DNA of 64,000 nt, taken from assembly GCA_029891345.1 (NCBI GenBank), contig CM057009.1, positions 307,994,666 through 308,058,665 on the forward strand, in the 5' to 3' direction. The number at the start of each line of letters is the position of its first letter. Position 1 is the stretch's first letter. This document shows positions 21,070-34,029 of this stretch, one piece after another. Origin of the DNA: Dryococelus australis (taxonomy: Eukaryota; Arthropoda; Insecta; Phasmatodea; Phasmatidae). Below the pieces are notes generated by a model. It had not been told where the DNA came from and ran no database searches. It worked only from the letters and a program-made list of their open reading frames with translations. A program made the position numbers and the translations under genes.

Positions 21070-21110
21070 TATATGTGTGTGTGTGTGTGTGTGTATATAT
21101 ATACACACAC
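21070..21110. repeat. (TG)n/(TA)n/(AC)n microsatellite at an element boundary
   Basis: A TATATG(TG)n run followed by TATATATA and ACACACA begins exactly at the right end of the 17.5-kb element, mirroring the microsatellite at its left end. Confidence 0.85.
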
Positions 21111-23399
21111 ATACGTATTCAAATCTTAGGGCAAAAATACATTAGGAAGCGTGCCATCCGTTTTGATCAGGAAATATGCGAATTTTCATTTATCGTAACA
21201 GATTTTGAGTTTAATGATTTTAATGCAATCATGACGGTGAGCATGGTTCGTTCAGAATATAGTGTGAAATTTACTTAAGGCTACATGCGATCGTTGTTGA
21301 TCATGTAAAAATTTTATTTTACCGAATGATGATCAAACTTAAGCAGCATAATCGTTTAGGCAAAGAAAATATCTGAGAGGAAACGAGGCAACTCTCACAC
21401 ACATTTTTTTTATTAATGTACTAAGTTTAATTGCAATTGAATGTATTATTAAAAGGTAATTAGCGTGCACAGTCAACATCGCGATGCTTTCTCGCAATAA
21501 TGCTCAAGATGTCGGTTGTTTGTCTATTGCGCATCAAATTATTGTAACACAACAATGATGGAAAAAACTGATATATTTTAAACGTAGCGTGATCTGAAAG
21601 GATATTAAAAATATGTTGTTCTATATTTGAAACATTGCTACTGACAGATGCGTCGTAACCATAAAGTGAGACTCGGGGTGACTATAATGACATGTCGACA
21701 TTATAGTCACCCCGAGTCTCACTTTATGGTATTTACCGCAATATATGTGGATACATACACTACGGATTAATATTTCTACACACGTGCACTGAGAAGTTTG
21801 CACTTTCCATAGTTTATATAAATACAGATGACCGGCTTTTATAAAATGTTGCTTCGTGATCGTTGATGGTGGCGTCATAATCGTAGGAAATGTTATTACA
21901 ATCTGTTCGGAGATTTAAAAGCTACAGTGCGGGACATATACAGATAGGCATTCACACGATTTCATACACCTGTCTTTCCCAGAAAAGTAGGCTGAAAATA
22001 AACCAGCTTTCCTGAAGCGTACAGACAGCGGTTTCTGAGAACTGGAATCCAATACGGTTGCTCTATTGAACGGCCAAGTTCTACGAAACTTTTAAAAAGG
22101 AAAAAAAAAATCGGCCTGTCGTTGTCATGGACAAGGCCATGAGTTCTACGTGAACATGTTGACGTTAGCTGGCAATATTGTCTCGACGAAACGGGAATGA
22201 AAAGACTGTAATAAAATGGATATTTGACTTTCGAGGCTTATATCGTCAAACGTAGACTAGATAGTTTGTTAAGCACCAGAATCAGCCCGCTGGCACATCG
22301 GGGTAGTGAATACACGGCCAGGAATTTTGACCTCACAACCGAAATCGTTCCCAAGTCGCTGCGCACTCCCACTTGCGCCTCGCATTGTAAAGTCGTACGC
22401 CCGATCGAACGGGACCGCATCTATTTCAATTGTGTTGCGAGTCAATAAAGTTGTTGTGTCGGGATCGATTACCCGGCGAACGGTACGTCGCCATTCCCGC
22501 CCGGGCACCACGTGCGTCGGTCCGACCGTTACGACGTATTCACGTCAAAACTTGAGCATCCGTGCGTCATTACAGTTGTTCGTCACGATTGTAAACATTA
22601 TTAACATGTTGCTCGTCTTGACTATAAACATTAATGCATTTCGAAAAAGCTCATTCACACCGCATTTTGATGTTAATGCATTCATTTTAATTCCTTATCA
22701 ATTATGTACATCATTGGTTAAGGTTCCATCTTAGATTAGGTTTATTTTTGAAAACTTATTTAGTATTTTTAAGTTTATAAAAGCTGATCTTAATACTGAA
22801 GATTTCTTCTCGCGTAACAGTTACTGATGACTATAATAATGCCTTTATATGCAGACTTGGTTTATATTATTGTAGTTTCCGACATATTATGAAGTAATTG
22901 AGATTTATTTTATGTGGTTTGTAAGGACACTTGTGAAATGTCATAATTACACAAATATATATTGAAAGAATGAAATATTACTGCACAACAACCGGATCTG
23001 TTCTTATTAATTCTAAATTGATATTCTCCTTGGGTTCCACTGTTTGCCAATTAATTTTCATTTTCTTTGTGTATATGTACAACAGCCCACTGTTTCCAAT
23101 TCCATAGTTCTTATAGTCTTCTTACGGTCTAAATTCTTAAGTCGCATATAGTTACAATGTGTAATGAACTGTATGTTTAAATTACAAAAGGTTTTGTTTG
23201 TTGACTGTAGCCAATGTGTGTAAAAAATTTGTCTTCGCAAAGCCAGTTAACACGAATTACACAGTTGACAGTGCAGAGGGATGGAAGTCATTTTGTGTGA
23301 AGGTCGTGTAGTGAACAATTTACAAGCTGTTGCAGGCAGATAATGGTTCCATACGTGATGGAACAATATAACATCAATTATTATTCCACGTAAAGCAAT
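21111..23399. other. Spacer between elements, with a CpG-rich islet at about 22,270-22,570
   Basis: Apart from the hairpin at 21.7 kb this is mostly AT-rich single-copy-looking DNA. Bases 22,270-22,570 stand out for many CpG dinucleotides (for example CGGCGAACGGTACGTCGCC) against a CpG-poor surround. Frames on both strands stay open across it (plus 22,306-22,734, minus 22,269-22,511), but I recognise neither protein. It could be an old exon, a promoter, or a fragment of a young insertion. Confidence 0.4.
21658..21730. repeat. Perfect inverted repeat: 32-bp arms, 9-base spacer
   Basis: Bases 21,658-21,689 (starting ACCATAAAGTGAGACTCGGG) are the exact reverse complement of 21,699-21,730. The spacer is ACATGTCGA. 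No poly-T, target duplication or flanking symmetry is seen. Transcribed, it would fold into a perfect 32-bp hairpin with a 9-base loop. Confidence 0.95.
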
Positions 23400-23405
23400 C
23401 TCAAG
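23400..23405. repeat. 6-bp target site duplication (left), ctcaag
   Basis: The identical hexamer occurs at 45,060-45,065, immediately after the other end of the palindromic element. Six bases is the duplication length known for Polintons. Confidence 0.75.
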
Positions 23406-23864
23406 TGTAGTATAAAATTATACGTTCTATGCCAGTGGCTGGGGGATTGGGTTGCCGGGACACCGCGCCCGCCATTTTTCCTGACGCCACAGGGCTGCTT
23501 TCGCACAGAAATACTGTTTTCTCACAGAAAACGGCCTTAATCGCCAGAAATGTCCGCAAATAAGCACACATTTCACGCAAGAAACATGTTTTTGCATCAT
23601 TTCGCACACAGAAAGTGCGCACTCGCTCAATCAGCCGGAAATTGTTCAATCTGGCTAGATGACTCCTCAATGTGGCGTTGACTCCTTGTGTCTGGAGTCA
23701 GGGGTGTGCAGTCACCCTGACAGCATTTCATGCTCTGGCATCCCAGTCGGTGTTCTCTGGGTGCTCCCAACCAATGTTTATTTGCTACCGAATGTGCACA
23801 CTTCCAGCTCACGCATTCCACGTGGAGATGGAGATACCTCCGAGACTCCCTGCCAGCCTCAGGT

Positions 23865-25745
23865 CAAGTATGACCTATGTACACATATAAGCATAGTTGG
23901 CTGTAATTTATGAACTGCATGAGAAACAACTACAAGAATCATTACATAGGCATCGCCCCCGACAACGAAAAGGAGCGAGTGGTCAAGATCGACCTAAGCC
24001 TACTTATAACCATAGTTGGCGGTATATTCCGAACTGTTTAAGGTACAATTAGCAAATTAATAAAATAGACATTACCGCCGACAACTAAAAGGTTCGAGGG
24101 GTCAAGTATGTCCTAAGCGCACTGTCTCTGGCCAAGCATAATCCCAGAGTACATATAAGCATAGTTGGATGTAGTTTCCGAACCACTAAGATATAGTTGT
24201 CAAATTCATAACACAGGCATCACCCCCGACGATGAGAAGGGTAGCAAAGTCAAGTATAATCTATTTATACTTATAAGCATAGTTGGCCGTAATTTCCGAA
24301 CTGCTTACAGTAAGTTATAGTTGTCAAATTTATAACACACACATGAACCCCAATGACAAAAAGGGTCGAAAAGTCAAGTATACCCTATGTCTACTTATAA
24401 ACATAGTTGCCTGTAATTTCCGAACCATTTGAGATATAGTTGCTGAAGTCATAACATAGGCATCAGCAGCGACAAAGAGAATGGTTGCAGGGCCAAGTAT
24501 TAACTATGTCTACTTATAAGCATAGTTTTTTGTAATTTCCTAACCGTTTGAGAAACAACCACCAAAATCATAACATAGACAACATCCCAGACAACAAAAG
24601 CGAGTAAGGGGTTAAGTATGACATATGTATGCTTATAAGCATAGTTTGCTGTAAGTTCTGAACCATCTGATATACAACTACCAAATTTGTAACACAGGCA
24701 TCACCCTAGGCAATGTTAAGGAGCCAGGGGTCAAGTATTACTAATGCCTACTTATAAGCATAGTTGGCAGTAATATCCGAACCAGTTATGATATAGTGCA
24801 CAAAATCACAAGATAGGAAACACCCCAAACAACAAAAAGGAGTGAGGGGTCACATATGACCTATGTCTACTTATGAGCATAGTTGTCGATTATTGATAAA
24901 CCATTTGAGATATAGTTGCCAAAGGCATAATATTGGCATCTTCCACGACAAAGAGAAGGGTCACAGGGACAAGTATAACATATGTCTACTTATAAGAATA
25001 GTTGGCTGAAAGTTCCGAACCATTTAAGATCTCAGTGGCCAAAATCACAACATAGACATCACCCAGACAAGGAAAATAATCTAGGAGTCAAGTATGATAT
25101 ATGACTACTTATAAGCATAGATGTCTGTAGTTTACCAACTGTTATGCAACTACCAAAAATTTGTATGATAGACATCACCCCAGACAACAAAAAGGAGAGA
25201 GGGGTCAGTATGTTGTAAGTGCGCTGCCTCTGACCAAACATGACCCAAGAGTACATATAAGCATAGTTGAATATTAACTTCCCGAACTCTATAAGATACA
25301 ACTACCATAATTATAACTAGCGAAAGGCAAACATCATGCTCTGTCATTCTGATGGCAAGGATTTCCCCCGAGTGCTCCCACCTACAATTTGTTCCCAGCA
25401 AAAAGTACACCCTGTCAATCCTATTGTCCAAATCCCCACGACGAAGCCCTAGCCCTAAATCCCTGCTATAAAGCCCTAACATAGACATCGCCCGTGACAG
25501 TAAAAAAGACCAAAGTGTCAAGTATTGCCTAAGTACAATCATAAGCATAGTTGATTGTAAGTTTCTAACCATTTGAGATACCACTACCAAAATCATAAGA
25601 TAGGCATCACCCCAAAACAAAAAGGATCAAGGGGTCAAGTATGTCCTAAGTGCACTTATAAGCATAGTTGGTTTTAATTTCTGAATAGTTTGAGATACAA
25701 CTACCAAAGTCATAACATAGGCATCCTCCCAGACAGTGAAAAGAG
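23865..25745 (+). repeat. About fourteen tandem ~120-bp units in the left arm
   Basis: Each unit contains CTTATAAGCATAGTTGGCTG, a TTTCCGAACC phrase, GAGATATAGTTGCCAAA, CATAACATAGGCATCACCCC and GGGGTCAAGTATGACCTA. Unit starts are spaced about 115-145 bp apart (near 23,890, 24,008, 24,147, 24,270 and so on). A non-repeat island interrupts at 25,330-25,480. The mirror array is at 42,800-44,640. Confidence 0.85.
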
Positions 25746-27611
25746 ACTACCTTGGTACTCGCCTAAACCAATGATGTTCTCAACAGACAATGTGCAGATA
25801 GAAGAAGAAAAATACCTGCATTGGCCTATGCACTCACCAGTCTTGTCTCCACAAGCTCGCGAGGTTTTCTCCTTCTATACTTACCTAAGCTAATGACGTA
25901 CTCGGCAGATATTGCATGGGTAGAAGAAATACTAGCATGTTCATATGCAGTCACAAGTCAATACACTCGCCATCGCCGAAGCCAATAATGTCCTGAACAA
26001 ACATTGTGTGCCAGGAGAATAAATACTCTCATGGGCCACACAATTACCAAAAAGATGCAGGAGGAGTGCATGATCGTTTAGGCTTCCCTTGGGTTACCAG
26101 TCCAATGCTTTAACCACACGACAACCATTGCATGATAAGTGTGAGGATATGAAATAACAAACATATGTATATCGGGAATGCACCTGACAGACATTCTACG
26201 ATTAGAGGGAGTAAATACGTGCATTGACCCACAATCTCGCCAGACTTGTTATCGCAAGCTGGTGAGGTGTTTGCAAATGAAATATTCACATTCAGAGTGA
26301 ATCCTTCACTTACAACACTAGCAGTGTGGGGCCCAACCCATGTTGCGCGATCTGTGAGAATCTGTAAGGCAGCCCAAGCAGTCGACTGACAGTGAAGAAA
26401 AGTCGAAGGGATGGCACAGAACACAAGCCAAGAAAAAGAGATAGAGAGATGTGTCAGGGTTCCAGACTATTCGAGTCACAAACTTTCCATTACGAGAGGA
26501 ATTCAAGTATGTGTCAACCATTGCAAACATCGGGAGCTGTACGTTGCAACGATGCTAGACATGAACAGGCTGTCCAGGTCATAACACCTTCCCAGAGAAC
26601 TGACTGAAACCAAACCATCACCAAGAGAGACGACACTGCTACACACCAAGGGAAACAGCAAAAGCATTTATGAACCAATGCATAATGTGCGAGTGCAGAG
26701 CATTATGTTAGGCGAAAAAAGTACAATTTCTGAAGTGTGGGAATGATGAGGTTAACACTCCTACACACCGATGCAAACAATTATAACTATGTACTTACAA
26801 ACCAGCACAATCAAACAAGCACAAGGTGTGTGGTTAACAATGCTAGACAAGATCGACCTGCTCAGTACACCAGAACGAAATCATCACATGCAGAGTAGTG
26901 CAGTTATCACTAATAGTGGACGACCCGACGTCGTTGTGCGGCAGGCAGTCATACTCTGTCTCCGACCTACACTTGTGTACTGAGCCTTGAATGCTCCAGG
27001 TAGTCATGCCCTCTCTCTAGCCTGTGCTAAGTGTGTTTACTCACAGGCAGTCTTTTGCCCTGTCTCCAACCTGCACTCGAACCTTCAATACTCTTAATTA
27101 CAGCAAGTTTGTACATCGTGCCCCCCCGCCCTCCAACACTGGGCTCCAGGGGACTCCAGGGACCAAGACTGTAGTAGCAGTACATTTATGACCAGCTTAG
27201 CCTGCACTTGTCACACTCGTGTACGGAGCCTTCAGTTCGAAGGACAGTCATACTCTATCGTTCGCACTACTGCAATGAATACTCAGCCATACATGGTGCT
27301 AGCCAAGATCAGACCGTCCTGGGCAGAACACTTGCCTTCCACACAAACCAAGTGAAACGAAACTGGCAAACACTGGCTGCAGAATGCATCCGACACCGCC
27401 GTATGAGCAACGTGAGAATCTATAAGGATGCGGTCGACCGTCAGTGTGAGTGTGGTGCAGGCAAGTGGAAGGTTAGTACATAACACTTGCTGAGAGAAAG
27501 AGATGTGCTAGGGTAGCAGGTCAGACAAGTGCATGTCCCATTACAAGAGGAATTCAGTACCTAGTGCCCGAACCACAACCACATACGAAACAACATACAC
27601 TATTAGTCGAG

Positions 27612-27612
<1 letters not shown>

Positions 27613-27659
<47 letters not shown>
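27613..27659 (+). repeat. (GA)n microsatellite
   Basis: About 23 GA units. The matching (CT)n tract in the right arm is at 41,213-41,282, so the repeat predates or was copied with the palindrome. Confidence 0.95.
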
Positions 27660-27663
<4 letters not shown>

Positions 27664-27823
27664 ACACAAATATTAAATGTACTTATTTCAAGTACTAAAA
27701 TCTATAATGATGGAACTGCAAGCTCATTACCCATGACAAATAAGGATGCATGGCAACACACATGCATTTCAACTATGTATGTACTCTGCTTATGCAGAGC
27801 AGATGTTTACCTTAACTGGTGTA

Positions 27824-30800
27824 GGGTAATGGTGAATTAGAGTACTTGGGCGGCTAAGAGTACCCAGAGTAATTACATGGAGTTAGCAGCACTGTAAGAG
27901 TTTGATGTTGTGACTTTAAGCGTTTCTACAACTGCAGAAGACGACACCATACTGCCATCGACATGCTTGTCTTATTCCTCAAACTACAAGGTAAAACACA
28001 CTTTTCATGCTTTTCTATATAATTTTTGTAATATATAACATAAGGTTTTTTTGAGTACATAATATGTACAATATTGGTTAAACATAAATCACAGCAAAGA
28101 ATATTTAATTTACAAAAACATTGCATGGCTAGCACTTCACTGATTATAACATGCTGGCATCTACCTATGGTTCTGTGAAACAATACGCGGGAGGCCAAGA
28201 GTATGCAAACATCTGTTCACTGCGTACTCTTAGCCTCCTATGTGTACTATTAGCCACACAACTTTTGGATTTTCTTTAAAAACCACAAAAACCTTATTGA
28301 ATATGTTTATTACATTTTCACGTATATTGTGAATTCTTTGGTTTGCCGCAAAATGATAGTAGCTTGTGGATATTTATGTTTTTATCGTAAATTAATATAA
28401 ATAACATAGGCCTAAACATATCCTATTCTAATTTTATAGCCTACTTTTGAACTCCAATGTTTTCTTCTTTGTTTCCAGTAACTAATTCCTGCAGAATGTC
28501 GCCGTATAAAGGGAAAACTTATCGAGCACTAGTCACTACAGCAACAATTGAAGATGCTAAATGGAAATTAGAGGCTGGGAAGAGTAAAAGAGAGGTGGCT
28601 AGAGAGTTGCGGATCAACGAGTGCACCTGGAGAAAAAGATTGAAAGCAGTAAGTTGACAATACGTTCAACTATTTAGTTGTACATCCCCCCCCCCCCCCG
28701 CACTTCATGAAAGACCGTATCCAAAATGTTATAATTGATCTGTGTGTGGAACTATATTGCAATAAGAGATTATATGAAATATTCCTACATCAACTAAAAA
28801 TTCCGACCAAGTGTTAATTTAGGTAACTGAAAAAATATTAATTATGGGATATTACTGCATTTTATTTTAAGAATACAGTTTAAAAAGGAAGACATAAATT
28901 TGTATAATGTATTTCATTAAAAGCCTGTGTAATATAAGTGAATATCAAATAATTTTTTTGTGCTACATAAATATACACAGCAAAACATTCCATCTGTAAG
29001 GGATTTAAAACATCTACACTGATATAGAGACATGATTTTCAGTCCTCCACTTAGGTAATTCGTACTTTATTATTTCATAAACAACATGGCGAGGAAATAT
29101 TTAAACAAACCATTTGTGTCCCTAAATCGATAATGTATTTGAGAAACTATACTTTTGCCATGTTTCCCTGTTAGGCCTACCAATAGTAAGCCTACATTTT
29201 TGATTTGATTGTTGCAGGGAACCATCCCAGTATCGCTAGGACATTTCAAATGGGCTCTGTTTGATGACATGAAACAAGAGTTGGCTCAACATTGCAGAAA
29301 CTTGGATTCCAGATTTTATGGTTTAACAAGAAAACACGTCATGAAAATCGCATTTGATTTTGCTGAAATAAATGGAGTATGGAACCGATTCAACAAAGAG
29401 AAACAAATGGCTGGCAAGAACTGGTTGAAAGTATTTTGCAAACGAACTAAATTGTTTGTTCGAACCTCAGAGCAGTGTAGCATGGTGAAAGCAATTGGAT
29501 TTAATAAGGTGCAAGTGTCAAGGTTTTATGACAAATAAAAAAATTGCTGCCTTGACAAAAAATTTCCAGCTCATACGAAATTTAATGTGGATGAGCCAGG
29601 CTTGTTAACAGTACCGAACAGAACGCCGAAGGTATTGACCTCCACTGGTAATAAAACTGCTTGTATAATTTCTAGTACAGAATGTGGGGAAACCATCACT
29701 GCAGTATGCTGCATGGATACAGTGCGAATTATTGTCCCACCAGCTTTGATTATTCCAAAAAAAAAAACGGATGAATCAACTGTTGTTCAAATACCTCTCC
29801 TAGTGGAACTTTGTGACTTGTGACTGAGACAGGTTACATGATCTCAGACCTATATCTCGATTGGTTGAAACATTTTGTGCATCATGTAAAGCCATCAGCC
29901 GTAGACCTGATCTTGTTCGTGGCAGACAATGACTCAACACATTGTTCACTTCCTACAATTTTGTTCTGCCGAAATAATCATATCACATTTTTGACTCTAC
30001 CGCCCCACGAGTCATGTCATCCAGCCTTTAGATAAAGTATTATTTGCACCACTGAAAGATGTGCATGCTTCTGAAGATGAGAAATGGCTCGTTCAACACC
30101 CAGGAGAGGTAATAAAGTTTACCGAAGTAACCGGAATTTTCAAAGAAGCCTACACTGCTACTGCATGAGTTAATCTTGCAGAAAAATCTTTCTATTTTAC
30201 AGGAATCGAACCATTTAATCCTGATGTAATAAATGATGATTGCCCCTTCATTAGTGACGATTCAACCACTTAATGAAGTTCCAGCTGAATCTGCTAATCC
30301 CAGTAATGAGCAACTCCTACATGAAGTTTGGGCGGAATCTGTTAATCCGACCATTGAGCAACCACTAAATAAAGTTCCAGCCGAATATTTTCATCCAAGT
30401 GCTGAAATGACAACTCATCAGGCCCACCAGAGGAAGAACAAATACCTTCACAAAAGTACGCTTCGAATTAAATTATTGTTAGTGTTCATTGAATTTTGCT
30501 GCTACCACAAAAAAAAGGAAAGAAACTGCAAATCAAAAAAGGAGACCTTCGCAGAAGTCAGAAATAATAACAGCTTCGCCTTTATAAAACATTTCGGAAG
30601 AAAAAGAACGAGGCGAAAAGGAATTAGAGAAAGCAAAAGCAAAAAAAAGCCCTTCAGGGTGCAGAAAACGCAAGTGCAGAAAATACGATTCGTACAAAAA
30701 AGGCATCGAATGCATGTAAAGAACTGCAATTCGGAAATGATTGCCCAAGAGCATCTTCAAGTTCGGCCCAAACAATCCTTACCGAAGAAGATGATGATTC

Positions 30801-31174
30801 GTTTATTTGCCCAGGATGTGGAACTTCGTATTCGGAGAACTGTGTCCAGTGTGGTATCTGCAAGGAGTGGTGGCACAAGGACTTCTCCGCTTATGATGTT
30901 AGCAGGCAATTTGGTTTGTGATTACTGCTGGTGTGTACTGTTAACCACGCTACTTGCTACTCTTACCCTCCTGGTAGGCCAATAGTACACAATTGCACTG
31001 TTTTTAAATTCATTTTTTAATTCTTATGTATCTATTTTTTCACTATTGAACCTTAGGCTAACTTTTCATACATCAATGTAGAATACTGTATAAAATTTGG
31101 AAGTCTGTTTCTTTTCTATTTTTGCAGATACAACCAAAAATCTACTAGGTGCATACTGGTACCCACCGTCCCCC
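27824..31174 (+). mobile_element. pogo/Tigger-type DNA transposon inserted in the left arm
   Basis: The ends are GGGTAATGG (left) and, on the reverse strand, GGGGGACGGTGG (right), each next to TA (27,822-27,823 and 31,175-31,176). The right arm of the palindrome has the empty site: CTGGTGTA runs directly into CAGTTT near 41,080, whereas in the left arm the two halves are 3,351 bp apart. TA duplication, size and transposase type agree with a pogo-like Tc1/mariner-superfamily element. Subterminal GTACTATTAGCC-type motifs (near 28,240 and, inverted, near 30,975) recur. Confidence 0.8.
28496..30930 (+). pseudogene. pogo-type DDE transposase, broken
   Basis: The first exon (ATG 28,496 to 28,648) encodes a helix-turn-helix with GKSKREVARELRINECTWRK. 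A probable intron (GTAAGT at 28,649, TTGTTGCAG ending 29,217) precedes the rest: a CENP-B-type DNA-binding segment (HFKWALFDDMKQELAQHC, then MAGKNWLKVFCKR) and the DDE domain with NVDEPGLLTV, LFVADNDSTHCSL and VIQPLDKVLFAPL supplying the three acidic positions. Disabling changes include a TAA at 29,536, a TGA at 29,821, a gap before the second Asp, and frame changes at about 30,030 and 30,165. The C-terminus keeps a PHD-like cluster (CPGCGTSYSENCVQCGICKE then WWHKD). The family cuts and pastes at TA; this copy is dead. Confidence 0.8.
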
Positions 31175-32689
31175 TACCAGTTTTAGAATACCTGTAGGTC
31201 GCAAGCGCATCTCGTCGTGAACTCACTGGAAGCACAGACCAGAATGACCATCCTGCATTTCCATGCACAGTATATATATTACTGAACAAGAATACAACTC
31301 GACACCTGCAAGTACTATAAGTACATCACCACCCCTTGACAAAACGCATCTACTTGTCACATATGCTATCGAAAGGAACAAATGCATGTACCCTGATGGT
31401 GGTGGAGACAGCGCACCATACTTTACAATAAGGTATTGCAGATTCAATTCCTGGAGTGAGTACAATATTGTCAGAGGTAAAAATTCAGTGTATTGCACAC
31501 CAACATGAAAGTAGTCCTTACATGTTCGCCTGCATTGAATAGACAATCGTTCGTCAGGAAGAGAGTGGAAGCAAGACATTCGCCCCAATGTCAAACGTCA
31601 CGAAGATGGTAAATGCCATCGGCTACAAGACCTACCCATACAGTGCGGTGCGAAATAAGTGTGTGCTTTGCATGCACAGAACAGGAATTGTTCGAATGAA
31701 GACTAAGTGAAGAACGTATGTAAAAATTTTGAGAGGCCAAATTTTAAAGCCAGTAGTCTAGGCAACCCGAGACAACGAACACAAAATATCACACAGCATC
31801 CATAATTACAGACAGTCGTACGCTGTCTCCGAACTGCACTTACATAACGAGCTTTTGCAGTTACAGGCAGTCATACTCCGTCACCGACATGAGCTTGAGC
31901 CTTCAATGCATGTACTCACAGGCAGTTTCCATCCAGCAGTCGAGGGAGCTGGAAACAAGCACCTAAAACTAGCATGCAGGGTGAACAACCAGCATCGTGT
32001 AATTTCGCCTGCGAGCGTGGCAGATAGCAGACTATTTCGACCATTTACTCTGCTACAATATGGTCATGGAAACAATAGTTGAAGACTTGACATTAGTAAC
32101 ACCATCGACATCATCAACACCAGGGGGTCCTGAATAGTCGCGGCATGCATTAATGTATCAATGCCACTAATGTGGAAATATTCAGGGGTAACGCATGCCG
32201 ACATGAAAGTTCCCATTGCATTTTCAGCCCAAACATACAAGGTGTTCCACTGCGATGTGGTTTATACCAACAGTGATAAGCTGTATAACAATACGTGGAA
32301 AGAAAATGTTTGTCGTTCATTGGGAAGGGAGAACAGCAAAACATACGATAACTGCACTAGTGCCAACCATCATAAATATTGTAACTGCAATAGTCTACAA
32401 GACCTACACGCCGAAGCGGTGCAGTGAATAAACATTCCTCGCGTGCTCACAGTTTGAATGAAGACTAAGTTGAGCATGTAAAAAAAATGTGTAAAAAGAT
32501 ACCAACTTAGCAGGTTAGACAACAATCGACATGATACGGTAACCAACCATGCTGATGTCGGCAACCAAACAACCAACCCGAGACAGGCAACACAGAAAAA
32601 CTTGCAGGGTGAAAAAGCGAGCATCAACGTATGTCATTTTGTCGGCGAGCGAGGTGGTATAAGCAGACTGTTACCTCTATTATGCCCAT

Positions 32690-33085
32690 GTACACCACTA
32701 CAGATGCAATTAATGGTCGAAGACTTACTACCTGTAATACCGGCAGCATTGGCAAGACCTCCGAAAAGTCGCTACAAGCATTACAGTATAAATTTTACCA
32801 CTGCGATCACGTACTTCGCTACAATACGAAGATGACCGAAGTCTTTGGATCTGTAACATCCACAGCATCGGCAAGGGCCTCCGAAGTGTCGCTACAAGCA
32901 TTACGGTATCGATGTTACCACTGTGATTGTGTACTCCTCTACAATATGAATATGACTGAATACTTAACACCTGTAACACCGCCAGCATCGGCAAGAGTCT
33001 CTGAAGAGTCGCTACAGGCAATACATAATCAATATCAATACTGTGGAACTACTTTCAATAATGCACACCGACATGAGAAGTAGTC
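32690..33085 (+). repeat. Zinc-finger-like repeats of about 110 bp in the left arm
   Basis: Three to four units encode variants of LQALRYRCYHCDCVLLYNMN followed by a TPVTPPASARVSEES linker; the last ends YQYCGTTFNNAHRHEK. Each looks like a decayed C2H2/C2HC finger plus linker. The mirrored units on the minus strand of the right arm lie at about 39,000-39,400 (LLQALKYKCYHFHRVLCYNM). A further finger-like unit (YQCYYCGKYT) lies near 33,590 with its mirror near 38,490. The arrays suggest that the arm itself once carried a multi-finger gene. Confidence 0.55.
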
Positions 33086-33838
33086 ATTGCATGTTCTGCC
33101 AACAGCGTACATAATGTCCCACTGCGATTCTTTGTTTACCTGTACCTGTATAAACATAGCAAGAAGTGCAATGTCGGTAGTTCGTCGCGAAGTGAGTGCA
33201 GCAAGAAATTCGTTAACAGCACCAGTGTCATGAAGATAGTAACTACTACTCATGTGATAACTACTGTGCGAATAAATATGTCTTGAATTATTACAGCAGG
33301 AATAAAATTACCAGATTTTGGCAAGTCTCAAACTCAGGTCCGTACCAGCTATTCCTTGCTCCTAACATCGTAGTTTCTCCAGTCGACTGCTAGAGTGCAC
33401 GAAAGGAAAACACGTACCAACCATCGCATATCGCACTGTCATCAGTGGTCGCTAGACAAGACCATTCATCTTATGTGGGGGAGCAGTCGAAAAGTAAAAG
33501 ATTTTTCCCCACTACACCCTCCGACCGAGCTACGCTACAGGCACACAAATACCACTACCAACCAATGCACGAGCTTCGACATGCAGTACAGTATCAATGT
33601 TACTATTGTGGAAAGTACACGGTGTAATGCATTATGTCGTGTTTTCCCTACAAAGATAGTCTAAATAGACGTATCAAGAAGCACAAATGTAATGTATGTT
33701 GTTCACTGGGAAGCGAGTGGGAGCAAGACATTTTACTTGCAGCTTACAATCACAAAGCACTAGCTACATTTTTTAGATAATAAGAAGAATAAAAACCAAT
33801 TATTTTTCATTTTTGTATTTATTTTTGTTACCGTATTA

Positions 33839-33862
33839 CACACACACACACACACACACACA
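33839..33862. repeat. (CA)n microsatellite
   Basis: Twelve CA units just inside the unique core of the palindromic element. Confidence 0.95.
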
Positions 33863-34029
33863 TAGTATGTAATTCAATAGAGACTCTATCTCGGAGTTCA
33901 TCAATGATCGAATTTATTTCTTCGCTGACAGAAAGACATCCAGGTCTCTGTAATGGAACCAGCACATGTAGTCTATCAACCAGTTCATTTGGGGTCTTCA
34001 GAAAAAAAGTAGCTAGATTTTATGACACT

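Larger units (their letters stand above)
23406..33772 (+). repeat. Left arm of the 21.65-kb inverted repeat
   Basis: This arm is the diverged reverse complement of 38,318-45,059. In order it holds a GC-richer end segment, the ~120-bp tandem array (23,865-25,745), a second repeat block about AGATAGAAGAAGAAAAATAC (25,740-26,060), short segments with AGTCATACTCTGTCTCC-type phrases, (GA)n at 27,613, the pogo insertion, and zinc-finger-like repeats to 33,670. A tRNA-like phrase (GTGTGGTTAAAGCATTGG on the minus strand near 26,110) is mirrored near 42,280. The open frames are short and mostly shared by both arms. Confidence 0.75.

Noticed and set aside
22306-22734. 142-codon frame as a host gene
   Set aside because: No recognisable domain, opposite strand also open, and no splice or promoter context; kept only as a CpG-rich islet.
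23865-25745. Regular repeats considered as a CRISPR array
   Set aside because: Units are about 120 bp, degenerate and without unique spacers, in eukaryotic DNA.
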